Assembly (NCBI GenBank): GCA_002771475.1 | Contig: PCTH01000028.1 | Span: 1 to 41,907 of the forward strand | Length of the DNA stretch: 41,907 nt | Direction: 5' to 3' | Source: Candidatus Omnitrophica bacterium CG22_combo_CG10-13_8_21_14_all_43_16 | Lineage (GTDB): Bacteria; Omnitrophota; Gorgyraeia; Gorgyraeales; Gorgyraeaceae | The notes under the pieces: generated by a model | The model's input: only the letters and a program-made list of their open reading frames with translations | The model's database searches: none | What the model was told of the DNA's origin: nothing | In this document: positions 1-9,542 of the stretch, piece after piece | How the letters are laid out: each line of letters starts with the position of its first letter | How positions within the stretch are numbered: the first letter of the stretch is position 1 | Program-made: the position numbers and the translations under genes

Positions 1-708
1 TCCGCTTTTTTCAGCTGCCTCCACGCATACGACTCCCAGGGAAATCCCGCTTATTATTCTGTTTCTTTTGGGAAAATTTCCCCTGTCAGGTATAGTAGCC
101 ATCGGAAATTCGCTGATTACAGCCCCTGATTCAGAAATCTTTTCAGCCAGCCTTATGTTCTCTTCCGGATAAATATTGGCAAGGCCTGAGCCCAGGATAG
201 CTAAGGTCCTCCCTTTTGCCTTTAACGCGCCTTTATGGCTGGCAGAATCAATGCCTCTTGCCAGGCCTGAAACCACTGTTAGACCATGCGAAGCCAGTTC
301 AAACCCCAGCTTTTCAGCTGTCTGCAGCCCATAAAAAGACGCCAGCCGCGAGCCTACTATCGCAATAGCCAGCTTGTCATCCGGCAAAATCCTGCCTTTT
401 ACATATAAAACTACGGGCGGATCATATATGGTCTTGAGGTTCTCAGGATAATCCTTGTCTAAAAAAGTAACGACCTTGACGCCATGCTTTTTTATTAAGC
501 CTATTTCTTTTTTTAAATCAACTTCTTTAATCGCCTGCGGCACCCTGGCGCCTATAACAGGCCCGATTTCTTTTACCCTGCCAATCTCATCAGCGCCTGC
601 TTTAAAAACTTTTTCAAACGACCCGAATTCGCTCAATAGCGCCCTGGTCCTGACGCTCCCGATATCTTCCACCATATTAAGCGCAACTAGTCTCTCAATA
701 TCATTCAT
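1..708 (-). CDS. dprA: DNA-processing protein DprA/Smf, N-terminal part (runs off the window start)
   Basis: Minus-strand translation MNDIERLVALNMVEDIGS...LAIAIVGSRLASFYGLQTAEKLGFELASHGLTVVSGLARGIDSASHKGAL...ILGSGLANIYPEEN shows the DprA Rossmann-like motifs (VGSR, SGLARGID). Confidence 0.93.
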   Translation of the reverse strand, partial: MNDIERLVALNMVEDIGSVRTRALLSEFGSFEKVFKAGADEIGRVKEIGPVIGARVPQAIKEVDLKKEIGLIKKHGVKVVTFLDKDYPENLKTIYDPPVVLYVKGRILPDDKLAIAIVGSRLASFYGLQTAEKLGFELASHGLTVVSGLARGIDSASHKGALKAKGRTLAILGSGLANIYPEENIRLAEKISESGAVISEFPMATIPDRGNFPKRNRIISGISLGVVCVEAAEKSG

Positions 709-815
709 ATGATCACCCCTGCCACATAAGACACATAAGCAGGTAGTTTTCTTTCAAAAATTTTATATTTTTATTCTTTCAGAACACTGGATTGGCAAAA
801 ACTCTAACGGGCCTA

Positions 816-1316
816 TTATGATAAGTTTTTAATTATTGCTTCAGAAACCTGCTCTATATTCAGATTATCAGTATCTATGCTGAAATCGGCTTTATTGTAA
901 TGCGGTTCTCTTTTTTTCAGGAGCTCCTCTATTTGTTTTTTTGGGTCAGGGACATTCAGAAGCGGACGGGTTTTCAGGTTTTTCGTCCTTTTAAGGATAG
1001 TTTCAGGAGATGCCTTGAGGCATATTATAATGCCGCTATTTTTCATATTCCTAAAATTTTCTTCATCTACTACTGCGCCTCCGCCTGCGGACATAATGAC
1101 ATCCTCGCGCTTGGCAGCCTCTTTTACCACCTCTTTTTCGACCTGCCTGAAATACGGTTCCCCTTTTTTATCAAATATATCCTTGATGGACATTTTTTCT
1201 CTTGCCTCTATCATGTCGTCTAATTCTATGAAATCTCTATCAAGCTTTGCAGCGAGTTTTTTCCCCGCAGCGCTTTTTCCAGTGCCCATGAACCCTACTA
1301 AAATTATATTTTTCAT
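816..1316 (-). CDS. aroK: Shikimate kinase
   Basis: NIILVGFMGTGKSAAGKKLA P-loop, FIELDDMIE, FRQVE, SAGGGAV motifs. Confidence 0.96.
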   Translation of the reverse strand: MKNIILVGFMGTGKSAAGKKLAAKLDRDFIELDDMIEAREKMSIKDIFDKKGEPYFRQVEKEVVKEAAKREDVIMSAGGGAVVDEENFRNMKNSGIIICLKASPETILKRTKNLKTRPLLNVPDPKKQIEELLKKREPHYNKADFSIDTDNLNIEQVSEAIIKNLS

Positions 1317-1370
1317 ACCAGCCTCTATTCTGATAAACTATAACAGATAACCGCCCAATAGTCAAATCCC

Positions 1371-1399
1371 TTGTATTTGCTGAAACCATATGTTATACT
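1371..1399 (+). promoter_or_regulatory. Possible sigma70-like promoter for the lone plus-strand gene
   Basis: TTGTAT (1371-1376), 17-nt spacer, TATACT (1394-1399), ending 10 nt before the ATG at 1410. Confidence 0.4.
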
Positions 1400-1409
1400 T
1401 CTCATTTAA

Positions 1410-2000
1410 ATGAAACTATTATCCGGCATAATCATAATATTAGCCCAGTTTATATTTTTAAATCCCGCTTACAGCGTTGATATTAAAGATAAAAGCAGTT
1501 TTCTTCTGGATATAAGGAATAAAGACAACTCTATATACCTGAACCGCCTTTCTGTTTCAAAAAATATCTCCAAATACGATATAAAAACATCTATTTTCGG
1601 GGAATTCCAGTGGCACTTCGGAACCTCTAAATGGGACAAAATAACATCAGGCATAGAGGCTAAGAAATATCTGTTAAAATACTTTTATTGCGGAGAATCC
1701 GTACATTTTATTTCCGGCCAGATGCTCGATTACATGACATTTGACCCTGGCAATATGTCTGTGGAAGCGACTACAAAATTAGGGCTTAACTTCCCTCTGA
1801 CTAAAAAGCTTTCTTTCAAAATCCGGAATGAATATTCGTACAATCTGGAGAAAGGCGCCGCAGGCCTCAATGAAGTGTTTATAGATATCCCTTATGAGTT
1901 CAATGAAAATTTGGATTTTGCTATCGGCTGGCGCCACACTGACAGGATTCACGCATTTGATTCAGACTACGCCACTACTTCTATTATCCTACATTTTTAA
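1410..2000 (+). CDS. Exported protein, likely small outer-membrane beta-barrel
   Basis: Signal peptide MKLLSGIIIILAQFIFLNPAYS, alternating amphipathic strands and C-terminal aromatic (ATTSIILHF) typical of outer-membrane barrels. Confidence 0.75.
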   Translation: MKLLSGIIIILAQFIFLNPAYSVDIKDKSSFLLDIRNKDNSIYLNRLSVSKNISKYDIKTSIFGEFQWHFGTSKWDKITSGIEAKKYLLKYFYCGESVHFISGQMLDYMTFDPGNMSVEATTKLGLNFPLTKKLSFKIRNEYSYNLEKGAAGLNEVFIDIPYEFNENLDFAIGWRHTDRIHAFDSDYATTSIILHF

Positions 2001-3032
2001 TCCGGCTATATAACCTTTATAATTCCTGCTTATCTCCGCAATGCTGTCCCCGCCGAATTTTTCTAAAAACGCTCTGGCTATTACAAAAGCCGCCACAGCT
2101 TCCCCTACCACTCCTGCTGCGGGCACAACGCAGAAATCAGAGCGCTCCGTGGAAGCCTTTGCTTGTTTTTTTGTATCAATATCTATGGTATTCAGGCTGT
2201 CCATTAATGTGCTTATAGGTTTCATATAACCGCGCAATATTATATCTTCGCCATTAGACATGCCGCCTTCTATGCCTCCGGCATTATTGGTTTTTCTGTA
2301 GATGCCTTTTCCCCTGGAATAAAAAATCTCGTCATGTACCTTTGAGCCTGGTTTTCCGGCGCACTCAATAGCATCGCCTATCTCAACTGCCTTGACAGCC
2401 GGTATAGCCATGATAGCTTCCGCGAAGCCGGCGTCTAAACGCCTGTCACAATGCGCGCAGCTGCCTAAGCCAGGAGGCACTCCTTTAATCGTCACTTCAA
2501 AAATTCCCCCCATTGTATCTTTTGATTTTATAGCTTCGTCTATTTTTTCTTTAATAGCCGTTTCATCTTTAGCCCCGCCTATCATAAGTACGCGGCTTAA
2601 GATATTAATTTTAAATTCGCCTAACAAAATCTTGCATATCGCGCCGATACCCACCCTCACAGCTGTCTCCCTCGCCGAAGCCCTCTCAAGCACGCATCTG
2701 GCGTCATTAAAACCGTATTTAAGAATTCCCGCCATATCAGCATGCCCCGGCCTTGGATTTTTGACAGCCGGCAATTTATCTATGCTGGAATCTTTATTTT
2801 CTATCAGGATAGCTATGGGACTTCCTATTGTTACGCCTCTCATGAGGCCTGAAAGTATTTTAGCCCGGTCGGTCTCTATCTGCATCCTTTGGCCTCGTCC
2901 GTAACCCTCCTGCCTTCTTTTAAGGTCTTTATCTATGTCGCTTGCGTTTATTTTTAATCCAGCAGGCATGCCTTCCAATATGCCCGTCAGCGCCTCTCCA
3001 TGCGATTCCCCTGCAGTCAAAAATCTCAACAT
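1989..3032 (-). CDS. aroC: Chorismate synthase
   Basis: LRFLTAGESHGEALTGILEGMPAG, RRQEGYGRGQRM, RASARETAVRVG, GGIEGGMSNGEDI motifs; AGGAGG Shine-Dalgarno upstream. Confidence 0.97.
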   Translation of the reverse strand: MLRFLTAGESHGEALTGILEGMPAGLKINASDIDKDLKRRQEGYGRGQRMQIETDRAKILSGLMRGVTIGSPIAILIENKDSSIDKLPAVKNPRPGHADMAGILKYGFNDARCVLERASARETAVRVGIGAICKILLGEFKINILSRVLMIGGAKDETAIKEKIDEAIKSKDTMGGIFEVTIKGVPPGLGSCAHCDRRLDAGFAEAIMAIPAVKAVEIGDAIECAGKPGSKVHDEIFYSRGKGIYRKTNNAGGIEGGMSNGEDIILRGYMKPISTLMDSLNTIDIDTKKQAKASTERSDFCVVPAAGVVGEAVAAFVIARAFLEKFGGDSIAEISRNYKGYIAGLKM

Positions 3033-3042
3033 CTTGGCCTCC

Positions 3043-3813
3043 TTATGAATTCAACAATAAACTTAAAATTTTATGCCCCCAGATCATAGCCACGAAACCG
3101 GCTAAAGAAATATACGGGCCATAAGGTATTATATCCTCTTTTTTTACAAATTTCACATAAATTCCGATAGGCGCTCCGAAAAAAGGGGCTAAAAAGAAAA
3201 TAAGTACCGCCATTTTCCAGCCTAAAAACGCGCCAAGCATTGCCATGAGCTTCACGTCTCCCCCGCCCATGCTGTCTTTTTTAAATGCGAGCTTGCCCAG
3301 GACACCAGTAAGATATATCAAGCCGCCGCCTGCTATAGCCCCTAATATAGAATTTAAAAGGCCTATTTGCCAGGTAAAAGCGCCCTGCAATCCTGGAAAA
3401 ATTGCGCTCAGGATAATCCCGATAAATATACCGACAAGGCTGATGCTATCCGGTATCAACTGAAATTCCAGGTCTATAAACGCAATGACTATAAGGCCGG
3501 ATACCAACAAACTGTAAATCCAGAATATATCGTTAAATTTAAAATTCGCGAATAAAATCAGAAAACTTGCGGCGGTTATCAGTTCTACAAAAAAATACCG
3601 CGGGGAAAACTTAGCCTTACAATGCCTGCATTTACCCCTAAGCAAAACATAACTGATTAATGGTATATTGTCATACCACTGTATAGGTTTTTTGCATGAA
3701 ACGCATCTCGAACCCGGGAACACCAATGATTCGCTCCTGGGCATCCTGTATATGCACACATTCAGGAAACTTCCGATTATTAAACCAAATATAAAAACCA
3801 GCAAATTTACCAT
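3043..3813 (-). CDS. pilD: Type IV prepilin peptidase / A24 leader peptidase
   Basis: GSFLNVCIYRMPRSESLVFPGSRCVSCKKPIQWYDNIPLISY, two CxxC pairs, FIDLEFQLIPD and GGGDVKLMAMLGAFLGW active-site motifs. Confidence 0.95.
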   Translation of the reverse strand: MVNLLVFIFGLIIGSFLNVCIYRMPRSESLVFPGSRCVSCKKPIQWYDNIPLISYVLLRGKCRHCKAKFSPRYFFVELITAASFLILFANFKFNDIFWIYSLLVSGLIVIAFIDLEFQLIPDSISLVGIFIGIILSAIFPGLQGAFTWQIGLLNSILGAIAGGGLIYLTGVLGKLAFKKDSMGGGDVKLMAMLGAFLGWKMAVLIFFLAPFFGAPIGIYVKFVKKEDIIPYGPYISLAGFVAMIWGHKILSLLLNS

Positions 3814-3832
3814 ATTTTATCTTTACCCTTGA

Positions 3833-3874
3833 TACACTTACGAAGTGTAATAAATATTGCGCTTCGTAAGTGTC
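3833..3874. repeat. Short palindromic repeat, family P, copy 1 (intergenic)
   Basis: tacacttacgaagtgtaa (3833-3850) and ttgcgcttcgtaagtgtc (3857-3874) are inverted copies (15/18 identical); the left arm is itself a mini-hairpin (acactt-acg-aagtgt). Confidence 0.85.
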
Positions 3875-3886
3875 TATGGTTTAAAG

Positions 3887-4732
3887 TTATTGTTTAATAG
3901 CGGCGTTTAATGCCTTTCTCATGACCTCTACCACTTGTATCGGAATATTATCTCTTCCTGTCCACTTGCTCAGGGACAACACACCCTGATAAAGCAACAT
4001 ACCTAATCCATTTGAATAACTAGCGCCGGCAGCCTTTGCTAAAGATAATAATTTAGTTTCAGCAGGATTATATATAAGATCGTAAACAAATAAATCTTTA
4101 CGGATCATCTTTTTATCAATCAAGCAGGGGTCGCTTTCCTTCAACCCGATTGGCGTAGCGTTAATAAGCGCGTCTTTGGAAAGGATATTTAATTCTTCTA
4201 CGCTATTTGCGATTTTAACCGGCAGATTACTGAATAGTTCTTTCAGCATACTGGCAACGCCTGACGCTTTATCTTTATCTATATCAAAGATGCATATTTC
4301 CTGCGCACCTTTATTCGCCAGCTCATAACTAACTGCCCTGCTAGCACCTCCAGCTCCTAATATCGCGATCTTTTTGCCTCTGGGATCAAAGCCCAATACT
4401 TTTAAGTGCCTTGAAAACCCGTTTATATCAGTATTAAAACCTTTCCATGCTTTGCCCTGTCTGACTAAAGTATTGACTGCTTTTATCTGACGCAAATAAA
4501 AAGATTCTTGATCCAGCTGTATAAAATCCAGCACCTTTTCCTTGTGAGGAATCGTGACGTTTAATCCTTTTATACAAGAGTCTATGTCAGCGAAGAAATC
4601 CCCTAACCCTTCCGGCTTTATCTCAAAAGTTCGGTATTCCGCGTCGATGCCGAGCGCCTTAAAGGCGGCATTGTGCATCGCGGGCGATAAACTATGTTTT
4701 ATAGGCCAGCCGATTACACCGTATATATTCAT
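3887..4732 (-). CDS. aroE: Shikimate dehydrogenase
   Basis: YGVIGWPIKHSLSPAMHNAAF, GLNVTIPHKE, AILGAGGASRAV motifs. Confidence 0.96.
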   Translation of the reverse strand: MNIYGVIGWPIKHSLSPAMHNAAFKALGIDAEYRTFEIKPEGLGDFFADIDSCIKGLNVTIPHKEKVLDFIQLDQESFYLRQIKAVNTLVRQGKAWKGFNTDINGFSRHLKVLGFDPRGKKIAILGAGGASRAVSYELANKGAQEICIFDIDKDKASGVASMLKELFSNLPVKIANSVEELNILSKDALINATPIGLKESDPCLIDKKMIRKDLFVYDLIYNPAETKLLSLAKAAGASYSNGLGMLLYQGVLSLSKWTGRDNIPIQVVEVMRKALNAAIKQ

Positions 4733-4735
4733 TAT

Positions 4736-6280
4736 TTATAATTTTAATTTTGCGGGGCCGGATTTTGCCTTGCGCGAACGGGTAAAGATCAGTTTATTGA
4801 CCGCGTTCACATACGCCTTTGCGCTGGCTTCTATGATATCAGTAGAAGTGCCCCTGCCTAAGACTTCGTCTTTATCTGATCTTATCCTGACCGTAACCTC
4901 TCCCAGCGCGTCTTTTCCTCCGGTAATTGATTTCAGGGAATAATCCAGGAGCTTGCACTTCAAGCCTGTTATGGCGTCTATGGCTTTATAGCACGCGTCT
5001 ACCGGGCCGTCTCCGGAAGAAGTCTTCTTAAACACCTTCGCGCCTTTTTTAAGTCCTATTGCAGCCTTTGGGATAATTTTATTTCCGCTCGTTATATTTA
5101 AATCTTCAAGGAGAAAGGTTTCAGGGATAGAGACTATACCATCCTCCACTATCGATAAGAGATCCTCGTTAAAGATCTCTTTTTTCTTATCCGCGAGAGA
5201 TTTAAACTTCTCGAACGCCTTTAATAATTCGCTTTCATCCAGCTCAAAACCAAGCTTTTTCAATCTCTCGTTAAACGCATGCCTGCCTGAATGTTTTCCC
5301 AGCACAAGTCTTGTAGCGCCGAACCCTACATCCTGCGGTTTTATGATTTCGTAAGTAGTGCTCTTTTTCAGCATTCCGTCCTGATGAATACCTGATTCGT
5401 GGCTAAAGGCGTTCCTGCCCACTATTGCCTTATTCGGCTGGACAACTATTCCGGTAAGTTTGCTGACCAGGCGGCTTGTTTTATAAATTTCTTTCTTGTT
5501 TATCGAGGTCGTGATGCCGAATATATCTTTGCGAGTATCAATGGCCATGACTATTTCTTCAAGAGACGCATTTCCAGCCCTTTCTCCGATGCCGTTAATA
5601 GTGCATTCCACCTGTTCTGCCCCGTTTTCTACAGCTGAAAGAGAATTGCTTACGCCCAGGCCCAAATCATTGTGGCAATGCACGCTGATAATGGCTTTAT
5701 CTACATTAGGGACCCTTGTTTTTATTTCCTTTATCAGAGAGCCGAACTCCGCAGGCATTGCGTAGCCCACAGTATCCGGGATGTTAACGGTCTTTGCCCC
5801 TGCTCTTATGACAGACTCCACTACCCTGCATAAAAAATCCCTGTCTGAACGCGAGGCGTCTTCAGGGGAAAATTCCACATCATCGCAAAAGTTGCGGGCA
5901 TACCCGACTGCCCAGGTTGCGAGCTTCAGTATCTCTGATTCGGCTTTTTTCAGCTTATACTGCATGTGAATTTTTGATGTAGCCAAAAAAACATGTATCC
6001 TCGGGCACTTCGCAGGCTTCACAGCCTTTGCGCATGCATCGATATCGGATTTTATAGACCTGGCCAAACCACAGACAGTAACGCCTTTTACTGCGCCGGC
6101 CACCTTTTGCACGGCGTTGAAATCGCCTTTTGAGGCAATGGGAAAACCAGCCTCAATCACATCAACGCCCAGCCTGGCGAGCTGCCTGGCTATTTCTATC
6201 TTGGCGTTCACGTCCAGGCTTGCGCCCGGCGACTGCTCGCCGTCTCTCAAAGTTGTGTCAAAAATTATTATTCGTTTCAT
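4736..6280 (-). CDS. leuA: 2-isopropylmalate synthase
   Basis: [36 protein letters not shown]-type metal site, [13 protein letters not shown], and a C-terminal regulatory domain. Confidence 0.95.
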   Translation of the reverse strand: MKRIIIFDTTLRDGEQSPGASLDVNAKIEIARQLARLGVDVIEAGFPIASKGDFNAVQKVAGAVKGVTVCGLARSIKSDIDACAKAVKPAKCPRIHVFLATSKIHMQYKLKKAESEILKLATWAVGYARNFCDDVEFSPEDASRSDRDFLCRVVESVIRAGAKTVNIPDTVGYAMPAEFGSLIKEIKTRVPNVDKAIISVHCHNDLGLGVSNSLSAVENGAEQVECTINGIGERAGNASLEEIVMAIDTRKDIFGITTSINKKEIYKTSRLVSKLTGIVVQPNKAIVGRNAFSHESGIHQDGMLKKSTTYEIIKPQDVGFGATRLVLGKHSGRHAFNERLKKLGFELDESELLKAFEKFKSLADKKKEIFNEDLLSIVEDGIVSIPETFLLEDLNITSGNKIIPKAAIGLKKGAKVFKKTSSGDGPVDACYKAIDAITGLKCKLLDYSLKSITGGKDALGEVTVRIRSDKDEVLGRGTSTDIIEASAKAYVNAVNKLIFTRSRKAKSGPAKLKL

Positions 6281-6297
6281 AAGTATTTAACCGCTCC

Positions 6298-6332
6298 AAC
6301 CGCGTAGGAGGCCTTCGGCCACCTACGCGGTT
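6298..6332. repeat. Strong hairpin in the ilvC-leuA gap
   Basis: aaccgcgtaggaggcc-ttcg-gccacctacgcggtt: about 15 paired bases with one internal mismatch and a TTCG loop. Confidence 0.85.
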
Positions 6333-6342
6333 AGTTCTGCGT

Positions 6343-7335
6343 TTATTTTTTCATCCAAGGCATCATTTCTCTCAGCGACTTACCCACTGCCTCGATCTGA
6401 TGCTCATCGCCTTCTTTTAACAGCTTATTAAAATTCGGCCTGCCCGCCTCATTTTCTTTTATCCACTCTCTGGCAAACTTGCCTCTCTGGATTTCATTTA
6501 AAATCTTCTTCATCTCTTTCCTGGTTCTTTGTGTAATAACCCTTTTGCCGCGCGACAGATCGCCGTAACAGGCGGTATTGGAAACTCTTCTTCTCATTCC
6601 GGAAATCCCTGTCTCCTGGATAAGGTCTGTTATAAGCTTTAACTCGTGCAGCACTTCAAAATACGCTATCTCAGGCTGATAACCAGCTTCTATCAGGGTG
6701 TCAAAACCCGCTTTTATCAATTCGCTCGCGCCGCCGCATAAAACAGCCTGCTCACCGAAAAGATCTGTTTCTGTTTCTTCTTTAAAGGTCGTCTCGATCA
6801 CGCCTGCCTTTGCCGCGCCTAATCCTTTGGCGTAAGCTAAAGCGAGTTTCATGGCATTGCCTGTCGCGTCCTGGTATATAGCGACTAAAGAAGGCACGCC
6901 TTTTCCTTCCACATACATTTTTCTAACGAGAGCTCCGGGCCCCTTCGGCGCTACCATAAACACATCCACGTTCTTGGAAGGCTTTATCTGTTTAAAATGA
7001 ATATTGAATCCATGAGAAAAACATAATGCCTTGCCTTTTTTAAGATTCGGCTTTATGGCCTCTTTGTAAACCTTTGCCTGCACATGGTCCTGGGTGAGTA
7101 TCTGTATTATGTCCCCGAGTTTTGCAGCCTCTGTGACCGATACAGGTTTAAATCCGTCCTCTACCGCAAGTTTATAATTTTCTGTCCCTTCTAACTCGCT
7201 CACTACCACATCCACTCCGCTGTCCCTTAAATTCAACGCCTGGCCCCTGCCTTGAATCCCGTATCCTATGATAGCCACCTTTTTACCGTTAAGAACGCTT
7301 AAATCAGCATCCTTGTCATAATAGATCTTTAACAT
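6343..7335 (-). CDS. ilvC: Ketol-acid reductoisomerase (class I)
   Basis: [58 protein letters not shown] motifs. Confidence 0.97.
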   Translation of the reverse strand: MLKIYYDKDADLSVLNGKKVAIIGYGIQGRGQALNLRDSGVDVVVSELEGTENYKLAVEDGFKPVSVTEAAKLGDIIQILTQDHVQAKVYKEAIKPNLKKGKALCFSHGFNIHFKQIKPSKNVDVFMVAPKGPGALVRKMYVEGKGVPSLVAIYQDATGNAMKLALAYAKGLGAAKAGVIETTFKEETETDLFGEQAVLCGGASELIKAGFDTLIEAGYQPEIAYFEVLHELKLITDLIQETGISGMRRRVSNTACYGDLSRGKRVITQRTRKEMKKILNEIQRGKFAREWIKENEAGRPNFNKLLKEGDEHQIEAVGKSLREMMPWMKK

Positions 7336-7355
7336 TTGAAGCTCCTTTCCTTTTT

Positions 7356-7832
7356 TTATTCTTTAGATATTGCTATGCGGCCGCTTCTGACCAGTTCCTT
7401 GATCCCGAACTGTTTCAATCCTTCCAGGAGGGCTTTGATCTCATCCTGATCACCCATCATTTCAATGATAGCTGTATCGCTTCCGCGCTGGACCGCCTTT
7501 GCGCCGATTTTGTTCAGCACACTATCCAGCCTGGTTTTATCTTTTGAGGAATAACCTATCTTTGCCAGAATAAGCTCTCTTTCAACATGGCCTTTCTTTG
7601 TAAAATCCGTAACGCTGATAATATCTATGAGCTTATTGAGCTGTTTTTTTATCTGCTCCAGGATTTTCTCGTCTTCGGCTTCCACCACCATTGTCAGATA
7701 GGAAATAGTCGGGTCCAGGGTCTCGGATACTGCCAGGGACGCTATATTATAGCCGCGCGCGCTGAATAACCCGGATATCCTGGCCAGCACGCCGAATTTA
7801 TTTTCAACCAATACCGATATAGTATGTCTCAT
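7356..7832 (-). CDS. ilvH: Acetolactate synthase small subunit
   Basis: [36 protein letters not shown] domain; overlaps ilvB by 1 nt. Confidence 0.96.
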   Translation of the reverse strand: MRHTISVLVENKFGVLARISGLFSARGYNIASLAVSETLDPTISYLTMVVEAEDEKILEQIKKQLNKLIDIISVTDFTKKGHVERELILAKIGYSSKDKTRLDSVLNKIGAKAVQRGSDTAIIEMMGDQDEIKALLEGLKQFGIKELVRSGRIAISKE

Positions 7833-9505
7833 TATGCAAGCCCCTCTATCATGCGGTTTAACGCCTCTCCCGCGGGAACCATCGGAAACACGTTTTCCTC
7901 TTCCTCCACCTTGAAATCAATCAGCACGACATTGTCTGTAGAGATCGCTTTTTCAATTGCCTTCGGCACATCTTCTCTTTTTGTAACCCGGATCCCGACA
8001 GCCCCGTAACTTTCGGCAAGCTTCACGAAATCAGGATTAGTCATGGTGGTATAGGCGTATCTTTTTTTATAAAATAATTCCTGCCACTGCCTGACCATTC
8101 CCAGATAGCCGTTATTGAGTATCGCAACCTTCACGTTAATCTTGTTCGCGACGCATGTGCCCAGTTCCTGTATATTCATCTGTATGGACCCGTCCCCTGC
8201 TATATCAAAAACTGTTTTATCAGGCAAACCTACTTTTGCGCCCATCGCAGCCGGAAAACCAAATCCCATGGTGCCTAAGCCGCCTGACGAAATAAATGTG
8301 CGCGGATAATCATATTTATACCACTGCGCAGCCCACATTTGATTCTGGCCCACCTCTGTGGTTATAATAGCCTTGCCCTTTGTAGCCTCGTAAATCTGCT
8401 CTACGACATACTGCGGCTTTATTATATCTTTTTTATCATGATACTTAAGGGGGCACTTTTTCTTCCAGCCCTCGATTGTCTTAAGCCATTCTGAAGTATC
8501 TGGAATTTTATCCATATCCTCTATCAACTGCCCTAAAATATTTTTCGCATCCCCTACAATCGGGATATCAACTCTCACGTTTTTACTGATAGATGTCGGG
8601 TCTATATCAATATGTATAACCTTGGCGTAAGGCGCGAATTTATCAAGCCTGCCGGTAACCCTGTCGTCAAACCTGGCGCCCACTGCGAGTATTAAATCCG
8701 CTTCCATGATCGCGTGATTGGCGTAAGCTGTGCCGTGCATGCCAAGCATGCCCAGAGAAAGTTTATGCGTGGCAGGAAAACATCCTATACCCATCAATGT
8801 CCAGGTGATAGGCGCGTTCAGTTTTTCCGTCAATTTCTTCAATTCATGATGAGCGCCTGATGTGATAATCCCCCCGCCGGCGTAGATAAGCGGTTTTTTG
8901 GAAGCGCTTATCAGCCTGGCTGCTTTTTTAATCTGCCCGGGATGACCGAACGACGTCGGCTTATAACTTCTGATATCAACTTCCTCGGGCCATATAAATT
9001 CTGCTTCCTGCTGCTGGATATCAGATGGTATGTCAATTAAAACCGGGCCCGGCCTTCCGCTCGCAGCGATATAAAACGCCTCGCGGATAGTCTTCGCCAG
9101 TTCTTTCACGTCTTTGACCAGATAATTATGTTTTGTTATAGACCTCGTAACCCCCGTAATATCCGCTTCCTGAAACGCATCATTTCCTATCAAAAAACTT
9201 TTGACCTGGCCTGTAATAGCCACCATCGGGATTGAATCCATGTATGCATTAGCAATGCCTGTGGTAAGATTAGTAGCGCCAGGCCCGGAAGTCGCCAGGC
9301 ACACTCCGACCTTTCCTGTTGCCCGGCTATATCCGTCTGCTGCATGCGCTGCTCCCTGCTCATGCCTGGTTAATATAAATTTTATATCAGCGTCATATAA
9401 GACATCAAATATGGGCAGCACCTGGCCTCCAGGATAGCCGAATATTACTTCAACGCCTTCCTTTTTTAACGCTTCTATTAATATTTTTGCGCCGTTCATT
9501 TTCAT
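7832..9505 (-). CDS. ilvB: Acetolactate synthase large subunit
   Basis: GYPGGQVLPIFDVLY, RHEQGAAHAADGYARATG-like, and a TPP-binding GDGSIQMNIQELGT motif. Confidence 0.97.
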   Translation of the reverse strand: MKMNGAKILIEALKKEGVEVIFGYPGGQVLPIFDVLYDADIKFILTRHEQGAAHAADGYSRATGKVGVCLATSGPGATNLTTGIANAYMDSIPMVAITGQVKSFLIGNDAFQEADITGVTRSITKHNYLVKDVKELAKTIREAFYIAASGRPGPVLIDIPSDIQQQEAEFIWPEEVDIRSYKPTSFGHPGQIKKAARLISASKKPLIYAGGGIITSGAHHELKKLTEKLNAPITWTLMGIGCFPATHKLSLGMLGMHGTAYANHAIMEADLILAVGARFDDRVTGRLDKFAPYAKVIHIDIDPTSISKNVRVDIPIVGDAKNILGQLIEDMDKIPDTSEWLKTIEGWKKKCPLKYHDKKDIIKPQYVVEQIYEATKGKAIITTEVGQNQMWAAQWYKYDYPRTFISSGGLGTMGFGFPAAMGAKVGLPDKTVFDIAGDGSIQMNIQELGTCVANKINVKVAILNNGYLGMVRQWQELFYKKRYAYTTMTNPDFVKLAESYGAVGIRVTKREDVPKAIEKAISTDNVVLIDFKVEEEENVFPMVPAGEALNRMIEGLA

Positions 9506-9518
9506 ATTTTTACATTAG

Positions 9519-9537
9519 GTCCGCCTGTAAGGCGGAC
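9519..9537. repeat. Hairpin in the ilvB-ilvD gap
   Basis: gtccgcc-tgtaa-ggcggac, perfect 7-bp stem. Confidence 0.75.
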
Positions 9538-9542
9538 AATAG

